This document shows positions 23,177 through 34,212 of a DNA stretch of 64,000 nucleotides, in pieces. Position numbers and translations under genes: made by a program. The stretch lies in assembly GCF_007565055.1 (NCBI RefSeq), contig NC_044570.1, positions 11,543,023 to 11,607,022 of the forward strand. Reading direction: 5' to 3'. The notes beneath the pieces are model-generated. The model ran no database searches and was not told the DNA's origin. It saw nothing but the letters and a program-made list of their open reading frames with translations. The stretch's first letter is position 1; each line of letters begins with the position of its first letter. Origin of the DNA: Rhinopithecus roxellana. Lineage: Eukaryota; Chordata; Mammalia; Primates; Cercopithecidae.

Positions 23177-23465
23177 GCCAAGCATGGCGGCTCATGCTTG
23201 TAATCCCAGCACTTTGGGTGACTGAGGTGGGTAGATCACTTGAGGCCAGGAATTTGAGATGAGCCTGGCGAACATGGTGAAACTCCATCCTTATAAACAA
23301 CACACAGACACAAAAAATAACTGGGCATGGTGGCATATATCTATGGTCCTAGCAACTTGGGAGGCTGAGGTGGGAGGATAGTTTGAGATCAGGGAATGTA
23401 GGTTACAGTGAGCTGAGATCATCCTATGGCACTCCAGGCTCAGTAACAGAGTAAGTTCTAAAAAT
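23177..23465 (+). mobile_element. Alu
   Basis: Starts 'gccaagcatggcggctcatg' and ends 'ccaggctcagtaacagag', with an A-rich tail that grades into AAATAT repeats. Confidence 0.92.
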
Positions 23466-23509
23466 AAAATATAGGAAAAAAAATATAAATATAAATATAA
23501 ATATAAAAA

Positions 23510-23820
23510 GGTCTGACTTGGTGGCTCAAGCCTGTAATCCCAGAACTTTGGGAGGCTGAGGCAGGTGGATCATGAGTTCAGGAGTTCAAAGTCAGCCTGG
23601 CAAAGATGGTGAAAGCCCTACACAACTAAAAGTCCAAAAAAAAATTAGTCAGGTATGGTGGTAGGTACCTGTAATTGCAGCTACTGAGGAGGCTGAGGTG
23701 GAGAATTGTTTAAAACTAGGAGGCAAAGCATACAGTGAGCAGAGATCATGCCACTGCACTCCAGCCTGGGTGACAGAGTAAAACTCTTTCACAGAAAAAG
23801 AAAAAAAAAAAAAAAAAAAA
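23510..23820 (+). mobile_element. Alu, second copy in the same orientation
   Basis: Starts 'ggtctgacttggtggctcaa' and ends 'agcctgggtgacagagtaaa' with an A-tail of about 24 bases. It follows the previous Alu head to tail, separated only by the A-rich link. Confidence 0.93.
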
Positions 23821-24350
23821 GTCCAATTTTTTCTATGTTGTTTTTGTTTTAGTGCTTTAAAAATTTTAAATATTTTATGTTCATTTTTTTCACTTAACAT
23901 CTACATTTTGTTGAAGAAAAATCATCCCAACTCCCCAGCCAACTTTTAAAAGTATTTTTGACATGCAGTCTCTTAACTCTACTGCCTTGACCAAGAATGG
24001 TGACATAGACCCTCTAGTTGGAATCTCTGGCACTAAGCAAACCCACCTATAAATACCAAGTGTGTTAATTGTATAAAATACAATGCCAGAGGGGTAATGA
24101 AGAATTTTCAGGCTGTTCAATTTCTCATGTCTATAATTTCAGTCTCAGTGCTTAATAAGTAATAAATGCTGCAACTACACATATAGGACTCCCGACAAAC
24201 TTGACAAATATAATAAGTTGAAATAAACGATCTCATTTTTTAGGCCCAGAGAACCTACAGAAAAAGTTCTGGGTACTCTTAACTTGAAATTTATTTAAGT
24301 CGGAATGCCTTCTCAGGTTGAAAGATCCCATTGGGTCCAAGTGGAGATCA
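23821..24350. other. No recognised feature
   Basis: Unrecognised DNA between Alu copies. A short minus-strand open frame (24120-23890) has no recognisable similarity. Confidence 0.45.
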
Positions 24351-24412
24351 GGCCCGCCTTGGCCTCCCAAAGTGCTGAGATTACAGGCATGAGCCACCAT
24401 GCCTGGTCCCCA
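24351..24412 (-). mobile_element. Alu fragment, 60 bp
   Basis: Only the 5' end of an Alu (minus strand) is present: 'cgccttggcctcccaaagtg' through 'gccaccatgcctggtcc'. Confidence 0.88.
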
Positions 24413-25499
24413 GAATTTTCTAAATTGAATTATTCATGAAATTTTTCCTGTTTCAATTTCCTAGAGAAAGTTGTGATATGCTTTGTTTCTTCTCTGATGG
24501 CCATGAAATCAAATTTCTAAATGATGCCAAACAGGGAGTTGGAAAATTTTAAAAATATCATTCACACTGCTTGAAGCCCAGCCCAAATTGAGGCTGACTT
24601 AATGGCAAGACCAAATTGGTTGTTCAGTGTCAATGTCTAGCAAAACAAATTGAGTGTACTTCGCATTCAGATGAGTGCAGACCTATTAAGAGAACCAATC
24701 CATTTCCAAAAAACTACAAAAACAACCCCAACTCCCCAACAACTTCGAATTTGTGTTTTGTCTGACATACCCAGAAACAGAAACAACTGATCTCCTGTCT
24801 TGGTTTTAGGTTACCTTGGATAAATCCACAGTAATTTTCACTGCTATGTTTCTTTTGGTGTATATCAGTTTGTTTGAAGTATTTTTGTTGAGTATTTCAA
24901 CACAGCGTTTAGTAAGAAAATCTTCGGTGTGTGAGAAGAGAATATGACAGGTGATTTGTCCTTTTATGTCATTTTTCAGTTTATCTTAAGGGCAAGCACT
25001 CTTCCAAATAAGAATATTGTGATATATTTGCTTATCTTGGAAGAAGCTCCTCTGGACATTAAAAGGGCAACATGGCACACACCCATCAGTTTTACAAGCA
25101 TTAAAGTGAAGTGGATTCACTTGGGGCTATTTATGTTTCTAGACACCCATTTTTCTTGAATTATCTCTGGGGCCTTGATTGACACTCACTTAAAATAGGT
25201 AACACTCAGAAAGATTCAGGGCAGATACAGCCAATTCCAGCCAAGCAGTAACAACCAAAGCAGAATGGGAAAATCTGGTTAACAACTAAAACTTCCTCAC
25301 CTACTCAATCTCAATCTCAAGGTCAATGACAAATGCAACCTGCAAAGAAGAAATCAATCCACAAAGAGCTCAGTATTTCAACTTGGTTCTGGGTCCAAAT
25401 GTTTTGAAAGTAGGGGAAATGTAGTTCTCCTCCTGAAGTGCAATTAAATAACATTTTTTCACACCCTGATATATTAACTACCTATTTTTATTATTAAGA
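24413..25499. other. No gene or repeat recognised
   Basis: About 1.1 kb of apparently unique DNA. A 71-codon open frame near 24944 has no recognisable similarity. Confidence 0.5.
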
Positions 25500-25802
25500 A
25501 ACAGGCTCTCTCTCTGTCGTTCAGGCTAGCGTACAGTGGTGAGATCATGACTCACTGCAGCCTCAAACTCTTGGGTTCAAGTGATCCTCCTGCCTCAGCC
25601 TTGAGAATAGCTGACAGTACAGGCACACGGCTCCATGTCCAGCTGATTTTTTTTTTATTTATTTTTTATTTTTTTATTTTGTAAAGATGAAGGCTTGCTG
25701 TGTTGCCTAAGCTGGCCTCAAACTCCTGGGCTCAAGTGATCCTCCTGCCTTGGCCACCCAAAGTGCTGGGATTAGTGATGTGAGTTACCATGCCCAGCCA
25801 GC
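25500..25802 (-). mobile_element. Alu, old (AluJ-like)
   Basis: Reverse-complement Alu with a long T-rich middle link (about 25648-25680) and the end 'gtgagttaccatgcccagcc'. Diverged. Confidence 0.92.
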
Positions 25803-27081
25803 TACCCATTCTTAATGCAAGTAATTTTCCACCAAAAGTTCATTGACTTTATTACAAGCCAAACATATAAACTGATGTAATTCCATGGTGGTGTGGAAAC
25901 CTAGCTAAAGTATTTTCCATCACATTTTTTTTCTCATTGTCTCTTTACTATAGTTCCCTGATTTTCATCCCCAGTAAAAATTGATAGCTATGCCCCTTGA
26001 ATCATATTCAAATGAGAACAAATTTAAAGTAATAATAAGCTTCACTTTATAGCCATCAAAAGGTCTTTAACATCAGTTACTTCCCTATCCAGAAATATCC
26101 CCAGCTGAAATAACAAAAGCTTTGCACAACCTTTTTAAAAATCTAATACAATTTTTATAAATGTTTTTAAACATCAAACTTGATCAACACAACATTTCAA
26201 CTGCCACTCTAAGTAAATACGAATCACTACGTAGGAGTAGAGCTTTCCAATTTGTGTTGTTTCAGCCTTAGTATTCCTCATGAAAGCTGCCTATGTTTTA
26301 ACCTCCTGAGAAAACTGAATACAAGAAATCAAATTTAGCACATTCCTATAGTTAAATTCTCAATTTGTTTCCTGTCATTTTTTCTCTCATAAAGTAAAAT
26401 ATTCATCCATTGCAAATGTTCAAATTCAATCACTATATTACTTTTACTGAAATGTCTACTTCAATAAGAGAAAGCAGGAGACATTTTAATAACTAAATCA
26501 TATAAAAGGTTTCACTAAAAACAACTAAAATTTTGTGTTACTACCGTTAATCCCTTTAAAGCGTGTGGTACATGTTTAAATTCCTCTGTCTCAAAGAAAC
26601 AAAATTCCATCAGGTTCACAGAAAAAAAAAAAAAAGTGCTTTGAATTATATCATTTAATTATAGTTTAAGATGGCATTGGCTTGTGATAAAAAATAAGTT
26701 TCCCAATCCTTGACTTAGAATGACAGATATGGAATATTGTCTTGATTACTCAGGTTGAGTGAGAATGTCTACTGTAATTGTGTCTGATTCATTCCCAACT
26801 ATCCAGTAAGACCAATTATAAGTATTCCATTGGAGAGTTAGGGGAAAGGGCTGTTGCTGTCATTTTTAATAACAGAAAGATGTCACAATTACTGTGTCTA
26901 ATTTGTTTATTGTGCATTTTGTTGAAATATAAAATTTCTTAGTCATGTTGTTATAAAATATTTAAATATTATTGGTAACACAAATAAGTAAAACCTATAT
27001 ATTGTGAGAAGATATTACCTAATCCATTGAAGCTAACTTTCCTACATGTCCCCTAAACATATTAGTAAAGTCCCACATCTA
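25803..27081. other. No gene or repeat recognised
   Basis: About 1.3 kb of AT-rich, apparently unique DNA with no meaningful open frame. Confidence 0.5.
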
Positions 27082-27090
27082 ACAGCTGAG

Positions 27091-27395
27091 TTTTTTTTTT
27101 TTTTTTTTTTAAAGACAGAGTCTCACTATTGTCCCTCCAGGCTAGAGTGACAATGATGTGATCTTGGCTCACCGTAAACTCTGCCTTCTGGGTTGCAGCA
27201 GTTCTCCTTCCTCAGCCTCCTGAGTAGCTGAGGTTACAGGTACCTTCCACCATGCCCAGCTAAATTTTGTATTTTAGTAGAGACAAGGTTTCACCATGTT
27301 GGCCAGGGTGATCTCGAACTCCTGACCTCAGGTGATCCACCTGCTTTGGCTTCCCAAAGTGCTGGGATTACAGGCATGAGCCAATGTGCCCGACC
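27091..27395 (-). mobile_element. Alu with near-perfect target-site duplication
   Basis: Reverse-complement Alu with a T-run of 20 at its left end and 'gagccaatgtgcccgacc' at its right. Flanks ACAGCTGAG (27082-27090) and ACAGCTCAG (27396-27404) match 8 of 9. Confidence 0.94.
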
Positions 27396-27534
27396 ACAGC
27401 TCAGTCTATTCTAGGCACATGTCCCCCTCACTCCCATCCCCAGATCATAAGAACTTGACTCCACCTCCTTTGGAGAAAAAGGCCACAGCTATGGACAGGA
27501 ATCAATCTTCAACAGCACTGTAACCAAATATGCA

Positions 27535-28003
27535 TTTTTTATTAAAAAGTTAAATTTTAAGTAGTAGCCATTCTAACTTATGTGAGGTGGTATCTCCTTG
27601 TAGTTTTAATTTGCACTTCTCTGATGACTCGAGATGTAAAGTATTTTTTTCATGTTTATTGGCTGCACATATGTCTTCTTTTGAGAAATGTCTGTTCATG
27701 TCCTTGGCCCACTAGTTAATGGGGACATTTGTTTTTTCCTTGTTAAATTGCTTATGTTTCTTACATCCTTATAGATTCCAGATAGCATACCTTTACTGGA
27801 TTCATAGATTGCAAATAGTTTCTCTTATTCTGTAGGTTGTCCACTTACTCTCTTGATAGTTTTCTTTGCTGTGCAGAAACTCTTTAGTTAAACCAAGACT
27901 GTCAATTATTGTCTGTTGTGATTGCTTGTGAGGTCTTAGTCTAAATTTGTATTTTCTCATGGTAGATTTTATGCAATAAGTTTTATTTTTTGATAGTTAT
28001 GAA
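27535..28003 (-). mobile_element. L1 ORF2 fragment, older subfamily
   Basis: Plus-strand text 'gccattctaacttatgtgag', 'tttgcacttctctgatgact', 'tctgttcatgtccttggccc' and 'ctttgctgtgcagaaactct' is the reverse complement of the ORF2 C-terminal region. It is more diverged than the neighbouring L1. The young L1 is inserted just beyond its right end. Confidence 0.85.
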
Positions 28004-28016
28004 GCTTACAAATATT

Positions 28017-28258
28017 TTTTTTTTTTTTATTATACTTTAAGTTCTAGGGTACATGTGCATAACGTGCAGGTTTGTTACATATGTATACTTATGCCATGTT
28101 GGTGTGCTGCACCCATCAACTCGTCAGCACCCATCAATTCATCATTTATATCTTGTATAACTACCCAATGCAAGCCCTCCCTCCTCCACCCTCCCCCCTC
28201 CCCATGATAGGCCCCAGTGCGTGATGTTCCCCTTCCCGAGTCCAAGTGATCTCATTGT
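28017..28258 (-). other. L1 3' UTR with G-rich tract
   Basis: This is the L1 3' UTR downstream of ORF2. Near 28168-28205 the minus strand has several runs of three or more Gs, the polypurine tract typical of L1 3' UTRs and a possible G-quadruplex. Confidence 0.8.
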
Positions 28259-31200
28259 TCAGTTCCCACCTATGAGTGAGAACATGCGGTGTTTGGTTTT
28301 CTGTTCTTGTGATAGTTTGCTAAGAATGATGGTTTCCAGCTGCATCCATGTCCCTACAAAGGACGCAAACTCATCCTTTTTTATGGCTGCATAGTATTCC
28401 ATGGTGTATATGTGCCACATTTTCTTAATCCAGTCTGTCACAGATGGACATTTGGGTTGATTCCAAGTCTTTGCTATTGTGAATAGTGCCGCAATAAACA
28501 TACGTGTACATGTGTCTTTGTAGTAGAATAATTTATAATCCTTTGGGTATATACCCAGTAGTGGGATGGCTGGGTCATATGGTACATCTAGTTCTAGATC
28601 CTTGAGGAATTGCCATACTGTTTTCCATAATGGTTGAACTAGTTTACAATCCCACCAACAGTGTAAAAGTGTTCCTGTTTCTCCACATCCTCTCCAACAC
28701 CTGTTGTTTCCTGACTTCTTAATGATTGCCATTCTAACTGGTGTGAGATGGTATCTCATTGTGGTTTTGATTTGCATTTCTCTGATGGCGAGTGATGATG
28801 AGCATTTTTTCATGTGTCTGTTGGCTGTATGAATATCTTCTTTTGAGAAATGTCTGTTCATATCCTTTCCCCACTTTTTGATGGGGTTGTTTGTTTTTTT
28901 CTCGTATATTTGTTTGAGTTCTTTGTAGATTCTGGATATTAGCCCTTTGTCAGATGAGTAGGTTGCAAAAATTTTCTCCCATTCTGTAGGTTGCCTGTTC
29001 ACTCTGATGGTAGTTTCTTTTGCTGTGCAAAAGCTCTTTAGTTTAATTAGATCCCATTTGTCAATTTTTGCTTTTGCTGCCATTGCTTTTGGTGTTTTAG
29101 ACATGAAGTCCTTGCCCATGCCTATGTCCTGAATGGTACTACCTAGATTTTCTTCTAGGGTTTTTATGGTATTAGGTCTAACATTTAAGTCTCTAATCCA
29201 TCTTGAATTAATCTTCGTATAAGGGGTAAGGAAAGGATCCAGTTTCAGCTTTCTACTTATGGCTAGCCAATTTTCCCAGCACCATTTATTAAATAGGGAA
29301 TCCTTTCCCCATTTCTTGTTTCTCTCAGGTTTGTCAAAGATCAGATGGCTGTAGATGTGTGGTATTATTTCTGAGGACTCTGTTCTGTTCCATTGATCTA
29401 TATCTCTGTTTTGGTACCAGTACAATGCTGTTTTGGTTACTGTAGCCTTGTAGTATAGTTTGAAGTCAGGTAGCGTGACGCCTCCAGCTTTGTCCTTTTG
29501 ACTTAGGATTGTCTTGGCAATGCGGGCCCTTTTTTGGTTCCATATGAACTTTAAAGCAGTTTTTTCCAATTCTGTGAAGAAACTCATTGGTAGCTTGATG
29601 GGGATGGCATTGAATCTATAAATAACCTTGGGGAGTATGGCCATTTTCACGATATTGATTCTTCCTATCCATGAGCATGGTATGTTCTTCCATTTGTTTG
29701 TGTCCTCTTTTATTTCGCTGAGCAGTGGTTTGTAGTTCTCCTTGAAGAGGTCCTTTACATCCCTTGTAAGCTGGATTCCTAGGTATTTTATTCTCTTTGA
29801 AGCAATTGTGAATGGAAGTTCATTCCTGATTTGGCTCTCTGCTTGTCTGTTACTGGTGTATAAGAATGCTTGTGATTTTTGCACATTAATTTTGTATCCT
29901 GAGACTTTGCTGAAGTTGCTTATCAGCTTAAGGAGATTTTGGGCTGAGACGATGGGGTTTTCTAAATATACAATCATGTCATCTGCAAACAGGGACAATT
30001 TGACTTCTTCTTTTCCTAACTGGATACCCTTGATTTCTTTCTCTTGCCTGATTGCCCTAGCCAGAACTTCCAAGACTATGTTGAATAGGAGTGGTGAGAG
30101 AGGGCATCCCTGTCTTGTGCCAGTTTTCAAAGGGAATTTTTCCAGTTTTTGCCCATTCAGTATGATATTAGCTGTGGGTTTGTCATAAATAGCTCTTATT
30201 ATTTTGAGGTACGTTCCATCAATACCGAATTTATTGAGCGTTTTTAGCATGAAGGGCTGTTGAATTTTGTCAAAAGCCTTTTCTGCATCTATTGAGACAA
30301 TCATATGGTTCTTGTCTTTGGTTCTGTTTATATGCTGGATTACGTTTATTGATTTGCGAATGTTGAACCAGCCTTGCATCCCAGGGATGAAGCCCACTTG
30401 ATCATGGTGGATAAGCTTTTTGATGTGCTGCTGAATCCGGTTTGCCAGTATTTTATTGAGAATTTTTGCATCAATGTTCATCAGGGATATTGGTCTAAAA
30501 TTCTCTTTTTTTGATGTGTCTCTGCCAGGCTTTGGTATCAGGATGATGTTGGCCTCATAAAATGAGTTAGGGAGGATTCCCTCTTTTTCTATTGATTGGA
30601 ATAGTTTCAGAAGGAATGGTACCAGCTCCTCCTTGTACCTCTGGTAGAATTCAGCTGTGAATCCATCTGGTCCTGGACTTTTTTTGGTGGGTAGGCTATT
30701 AATTGTTGCCTCAATTTCAGAGCCTACTATTGGTCTATTCAGGGATTCAACTTCTTCCTGGTTTAGCCTTGGGAGAGTGTAAGTGTCCAGGAATTTATCC
30801 ATTTCTTCTAGATTTTCTAGTTGATTTGCGTAGAGGCGTTTATAGTATTCTCTGATGGTAGTTTGTATTTCTGTGGGGTCAGTGGTGATATCCCCTTTAT
30901 CATTTTTTATTGCATCTATTTGATTCCTCTCTCTTTTCTTCTTTATTAGCCTTGCTAGCGGTCTGTCAATTTTGTTGATCTTTTCAAAAAACCAACTCCT
31001 GGATTCATTGATTTTTTGGAGGGTTTTTTCTGTCTCTATCTCCTTCAGTTCGGCTCTGATCTTAGTTATTTCTTGCCTTCTGCTAGCTTTTGAATGTGTT
31101 TGCTCTTGCCTCTCTAGTTCTTTTAATTGTGATGTTAGAGTGTCAATTTTAGTTCTTTCCTGCTTTCTCTTGTGGGCATTTAGTGCTATAAATTTCCCTC

Positions 31201-32086
31201 TACACACTGCTTTAAATGTGTCCCAGAGATTCTGGTATGTTGTATCTTTGTTCTCATTGGTTTCAAAGAACATCTTTATTTCCGCTTTCATTTCGTTATG
31301 TACCCAGTAGTCATTCAGGAGCAGGTTGTTCAGTTTCCATGTAGTTGAGCGGTTTTGATTGAGTTTCTTAGTCCTGAGTTCTAGTTTGATTGCACTGTGG
31401 TCTGAGAGACAGTTTGTTATAATTTCTGTTCTTTTACATTTGCTGAGGAGTGCTTTACTTCCAATTATGTGGTCAATTTTGGAATAAGTGCGATGTGGTG
31501 CTGAGAAGAATGTATATTCTGTTGATTTGGGGTGGAGAGTTCTATAGATGTCTATTAGGTCCGCTTGGTGCAGAGATGAGTTCAATTCCTGGATATCCTT
31601 GTTAACTTTCTGTCTCGTTGATCTGTCTAATGTTGACAGCGGAGTGTTGAAGTCTCCCATTATTATTGTATGGGAGTCTAAGTCTCTTTGTAAGTCTCTA
31701 AGGACTTGCTTTATGAATCTGGGTGCTCCTGTATTGGGTGCATATATATTTAGGAGAGTTAGCTCTTCCTGTTGTATTGATCCCTTTACCATTATGTAAT
31801 GGCCTTCTTTGTCTCTTTTGATCTTTGATGGTTTAAAGTCTGTTTTATCAGAGACAAGGATTGCAACCCCTGCTTTTTTTTGTTCTCCATTTGCTTGGTA
31901 GATCTTCCTCCATCCCTTTATTTTGAGCCTATGTATGTCTCTGCATGTGAGATGGGTCTCCTGAATACAGCAGACTGATGGGTCTTGACTCTTTATCCAG
32001 TTTGCCAGTCTGTGTCTTTTAATTGGAGTATTTAGTCCATTAACATTTAAGGTTAATATTGTTATGTGTGAACTTGATCCTGCCAT
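28259..32086 (-). CDS. L1 ORF2 protein: endonuclease and reverse transcriptase, intact
   Basis: The 1275-residue open frame is the usual primate length. Residues 1-239 form the APE-type endonuclease, with N14, E43, D145, N147 (MGDFN), D205 and H230 all present. The reverse transcriptase occupies roughly 500-770, with D600 (SID) and F700-A-D-D703. A cysteine-rich segment (CWRGC...H...CWWDC) lies near 1130-1150. The protein nicks target DNA at T-rich sites and copies RNA by target-primed reverse transcription. It starts at the ATG 63 bases after ORF1, as in other L1s. No stop or shift is seen, so the protein could be functional. The N-terminus (MAGSSSHIT) differs from human-active copies. Expression would depend on the L1 promoter and on reinitiation after ORF1. 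Confidence 0.96.
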   Translation of the reverse strand: MAGSSSHITILTLNVNGLNTPIKRHRLANWIKSQDPSVCCIQETHLTCRDIHRLKIKGWRKIYQANGEQKKAGVAILVSDKTDFKPSKIKRDKEGHYIMVKGSIQQEELTLLNIYAPNTGAPRFIKQVLRDLQRDLDSHTIIMGDFNTPLSTLDRSTRQKVNKDIQELNSSLHQADLIDIYRTLHPKSTEYTFFSAPHRTYSKIDHIIGSKALLSKCKRTEIITNCLSDHSAIKLELRTKKLNQNRSTTWKLNNLLLNDYWVHNEMKAEIKMFFETNENKDTTYQNLWDTFKAVCRGKFIALNAHKRKQERTKIDTLTSQLKELERQEQTHSKASRRQEITKIRAELKEIETEKTLQKINESRSWFFEKINKIDRPLARLIKKKRERNQIDAIKNDKGDITTDPTEIQTTIREYYKRLYANQLENLEEMDKFLDTYTLPRLNQEEVESLNRPIVGSEIEATINSLPTKKSPGPDGFTAEFYQRYKEELVPFLLKLFQSIEKEGILPNSFYEANIILIPKPGRDTSKKENFRPISLMNIDAKILNKILANRIQQHIKKLIHHDQVGFIPGMQGWFNIRKSINVIQHINRTKDKNHMIVSIDAEKAFDKIQQPFMLKTLNKFGIDGTYLKIIRAIYDKPTANIILNGQKLEKFPLKTGTRQGCPLSPLLFNIVLEVLARAIRQEKEIKGIQLGKEEVKLSLFADDMIVYLENPIVSAQNLLKLISNFSKVSGYKINVQKSQAFLYTSNRQAESQIRNELPFTIASKRIKYLGIQLTRDVKDLFKENYKPLLSEIKEDTNKWKNIPCSWIGRINIVKMAILPKVIYRFNAIPIKLPMSFFTELEKTALKFIWNQKRARIAKTILSQKDKAGGVTLPDFKLYYKATVTKTALYWYQNRDIDQWNRTESSEIIPHIYSHLIFDKPERNKKWGKDSLFNKWCWENWLAISRKLKLDPFLTPYTKINSRWIRDLNVRPNTIKTLEENLGSTIQDIGMGKDFMSKTPKAMAAKAKIDKWDLIKLKSFCTAKETTIRVNRQPTEWEKIFATYSSDKGLISRIYKELKQIYEKKTNNPIKKWGKDMNRHFSKEDIHTANRHMKKCSSSLAIREMQIKTTMRYHLTPVRMAIIKKSGNNRCWRGCGETGTLLHCWWDCKLVQPLWKTVWQFLKDLELDVPYDPAIPLLGIYPKDYKLFYYKDTCTRMFIAALFTIAKTWNQPKCPSVTDWIKKMWHIYTMEYYAAIKKDEFASFVGTWMQLETIILSKLSQEQKTKHRMFSLIGGN

Positions 32087-32149
32087 TATGATATTAACTG
32101 GTTATTTTGCTCGTTAGTCGATGCAGTTTCTTCCTAGCCTCGATGGTCT

Positions 32150-33166
32150 TTACATTTTGGCATGTTTTTGTGATGGCTGGTACCGGTTGTTCCTTTCCAT
32201 GTTTAGGGCTTCCTTCAGGGTCTCTTGTAAGGCAGGCATGGTGGTGACAAAATCTCTAAGCATTTGCTTATCTGTAAAGGATTTTATTTCTCCTTCATTT
32301 ATGAAACTTAGTTTGGCTGGATATGAAATTCTGGGTTTAAAATTCTTTTCTTTAAGAACGTTGAATATTGGCCCCCACTCTCTTCTGGCTTGTAGAGTTT
32401 CTGCCGAGAGATCTGCTGTTAGTCTGATGGGCTTCCCTTTGTGGGTAACCCGACCTTTCTCTCTGGCTGCCCTTAAGATTTTTTCCCTCATTTCAACTTT
32501 GGTGAATCTGGCAATGATGTGTCTTGGAGTTGCTCTTCTGGAGGAGTATCTTTGTGGCGTTCTCTGTATTTCCTGAATTTGAATGTTGGCCTGCCCTACT
32601 AGGTTGGGGAAGTTCTCCTGGATGATATCCTGAAGAGTGTTTTCCAACTTGGTTCCATTTTCCCCCTCACTTTCAGGCACCCCAATCAGACATAGATTTG
32701 GTCTTTTTACGTAATCCCATACTTCTTGCAGGCTTTGCTCATTTCTTTTTCTTCTTTTTTCTTTTGGTTTCTCTTCTCGCTTCATTTCATTCATTTGATC
32801 TTCAATCGCTGATACTCTTTCTTCCAGTTGATCGAGTCAGTTACTGAAGCTTGTGCATTTGTCACGTATTTCTCGTGTCATGGTTTTCATCTCTGTCATT
32901 TCGTTTATGATCTTCTCTGCATTAATTAGTCTAGCTGTCAATTCTTCCACTCTTTTTTCAAGATTTTTAGTTTCTTTGCGCTGGGTACGTAATTCCTCCT
33001 TTAGCTCTGATAAGTTTGATGGACTGAAGCCTTCTTCTCTCCTCTCGTCCAAGTCATTCTCTGACCAGCTTTGATCCGTTGCTGGCGATGGGCTGCGCTC
33101 CTTCGCAGGGGGAGATGCGCTCTTATTTTTTGAATTTCCAGCTTTTCTGCCCTGCTTCTTCCCCAT
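32150..33166 (-). pseudogene. L1 ORF1 with one internal stop codon
   Basis: The 338-codon frame of the L1 ORF1 RNA-binding protein runs from the ATG at 33166 to the TAA at 32150, with a TGA at codon 110 (32837-32839) as the only break. The stop lies in the coiled-coil region (about residues 50-150), ahead of the RNA-recognition and C-terminal domains, so the 109-residue product would lack both. The frame stays open after the stop. An internal ATG at 32794 could give a 214-residue product without most of the coiled coil, but nothing shows that it is used. A C-to-T change at a CpG would explain the stop (inference). Confidence 0.93.
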
Positions 33167-34199
33167 CTTTGTGGTTTTATCTGTCTCTGGTCTTTGATGG
33201 TGGTGACGTACTGATGGGGTTTTGGTATAGGTGTCCTTCCTGTTTGATAGTTTTCCTTCTGACAGTCAGAAGGACTGTCTGTTGGTCTGTTGGAGATTGC
33301 TTGAGGTCCACTTCAGACCCTGTTTGCCTGGGTATCAGCAGCAGAGGTTGCCGAAGATAGAATATTGCTGAACAGCGAGTGTACCTGTCTGATTCTTCCT
33401 TTGGAAGTTTCCTCTCAGGGGTGTACTCCACTCTGTGAGGTGTGGGGTGTCAGACTGCCCCTAGTGGGGGATTTCTCCCAGCTAGGCTACTCAGGGGTCA
33501 GAGACACACCTGAGCAGGCAGTCTGTCCGTTCTCAGATCTCAACCTCCGCGTTGGGAGATCCACGGCTCTCCCCAAAGCTGTCAGACAGAGTCGTTCGCG
33601 TCTGCACCGGCTCCCGCTACATCCCCTGTTGGTCTTCAGCTGTGCGCTGTCCCCAGAGGTGGAGACTACAGAGACAGGCAGGCTTCCTTGAGCTGCTGTG
33701 AGCTCCACCCAGTTCGAGCTTCCCAGCGGCTTTGTTTACCTAGTTAAGCCTCAGCAATGGCGGGCGCCCCTCCCCCAGCCTCGCTGCTGCCTTGCGGATA
33801 GATCGCGGCAGACTGCTGTGTTAGCAGTGAGGGAGGCTTCGTGGGCGTGGGACCCTCCCGGCCAGGATTGGGATATATTCTCCTGGTGTGCCTGTATGCT
33901 TACAGCGCAGTATTGGGGTGGGAGTTACCCGATTTTCCAGGTGTTGTGTGTCTCAGTTCCCCTGGCTAGGAAAACGGATCCCCTTCCCCCTTGCGCTTCC
34001 AGGTGAGGCGATGCCTCGCCCTGCTTCAGCTCTCGCTGGTCAGGCTGCAGCAGCTGACCAGCACCGATTGTCCGGCACTCCCTAGTGAGATGACCCCAGT
34101 ACCTCAGTTGAAAATGCAGAAATCACCGGTCTTCTGTGTCGCTCGCGCTGGGAGTTGGAGACTGGATCTGTTCCTATTCGGCCATCTTGCTCCGCCCCC
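33167..34199 (-). promoter_or_regulatory. L1 5' UTR with internal promoter
   Basis: About 1.03 kb of GC-rich L1 5' UTR with many surviving CpGs. The first bases on the minus strand contain GCAAGATGGCCG, the YY1 site that sets the L1 start (plus-strand 'cggccatcttgc' near 34180-34191). The 5' end looks complete. Short open frames in either direction here are not credible genes. Confidence 0.85.
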
Positions 34200-34212
34200 G
34201 CTTACAAATATT

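Larger units (their letters stand above)
28016..34199 (-). mobile_element. Full-length young L1 with intact ORF2
   Basis: A complete LINE-1 of about 6.2 kb on the minus strand: poly(A) (T-run at 28015-28028), 3' UTR, ORF2, 63-base spacer, ORF1, 5' UTR. GCTTACAAATATT flanks both sides (28004-28016 and 34200-34212), a 13-bp duplication. The inferred empty site gives a TATT/AA nick, in line with the L1 endonuclease TTTT/AA preference. ORF2 is fully open. ORF1 has one stop codon. The residue pattern differs from the human-active L1, fitting an Old World monkey lineage. Confidence 0.97.
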
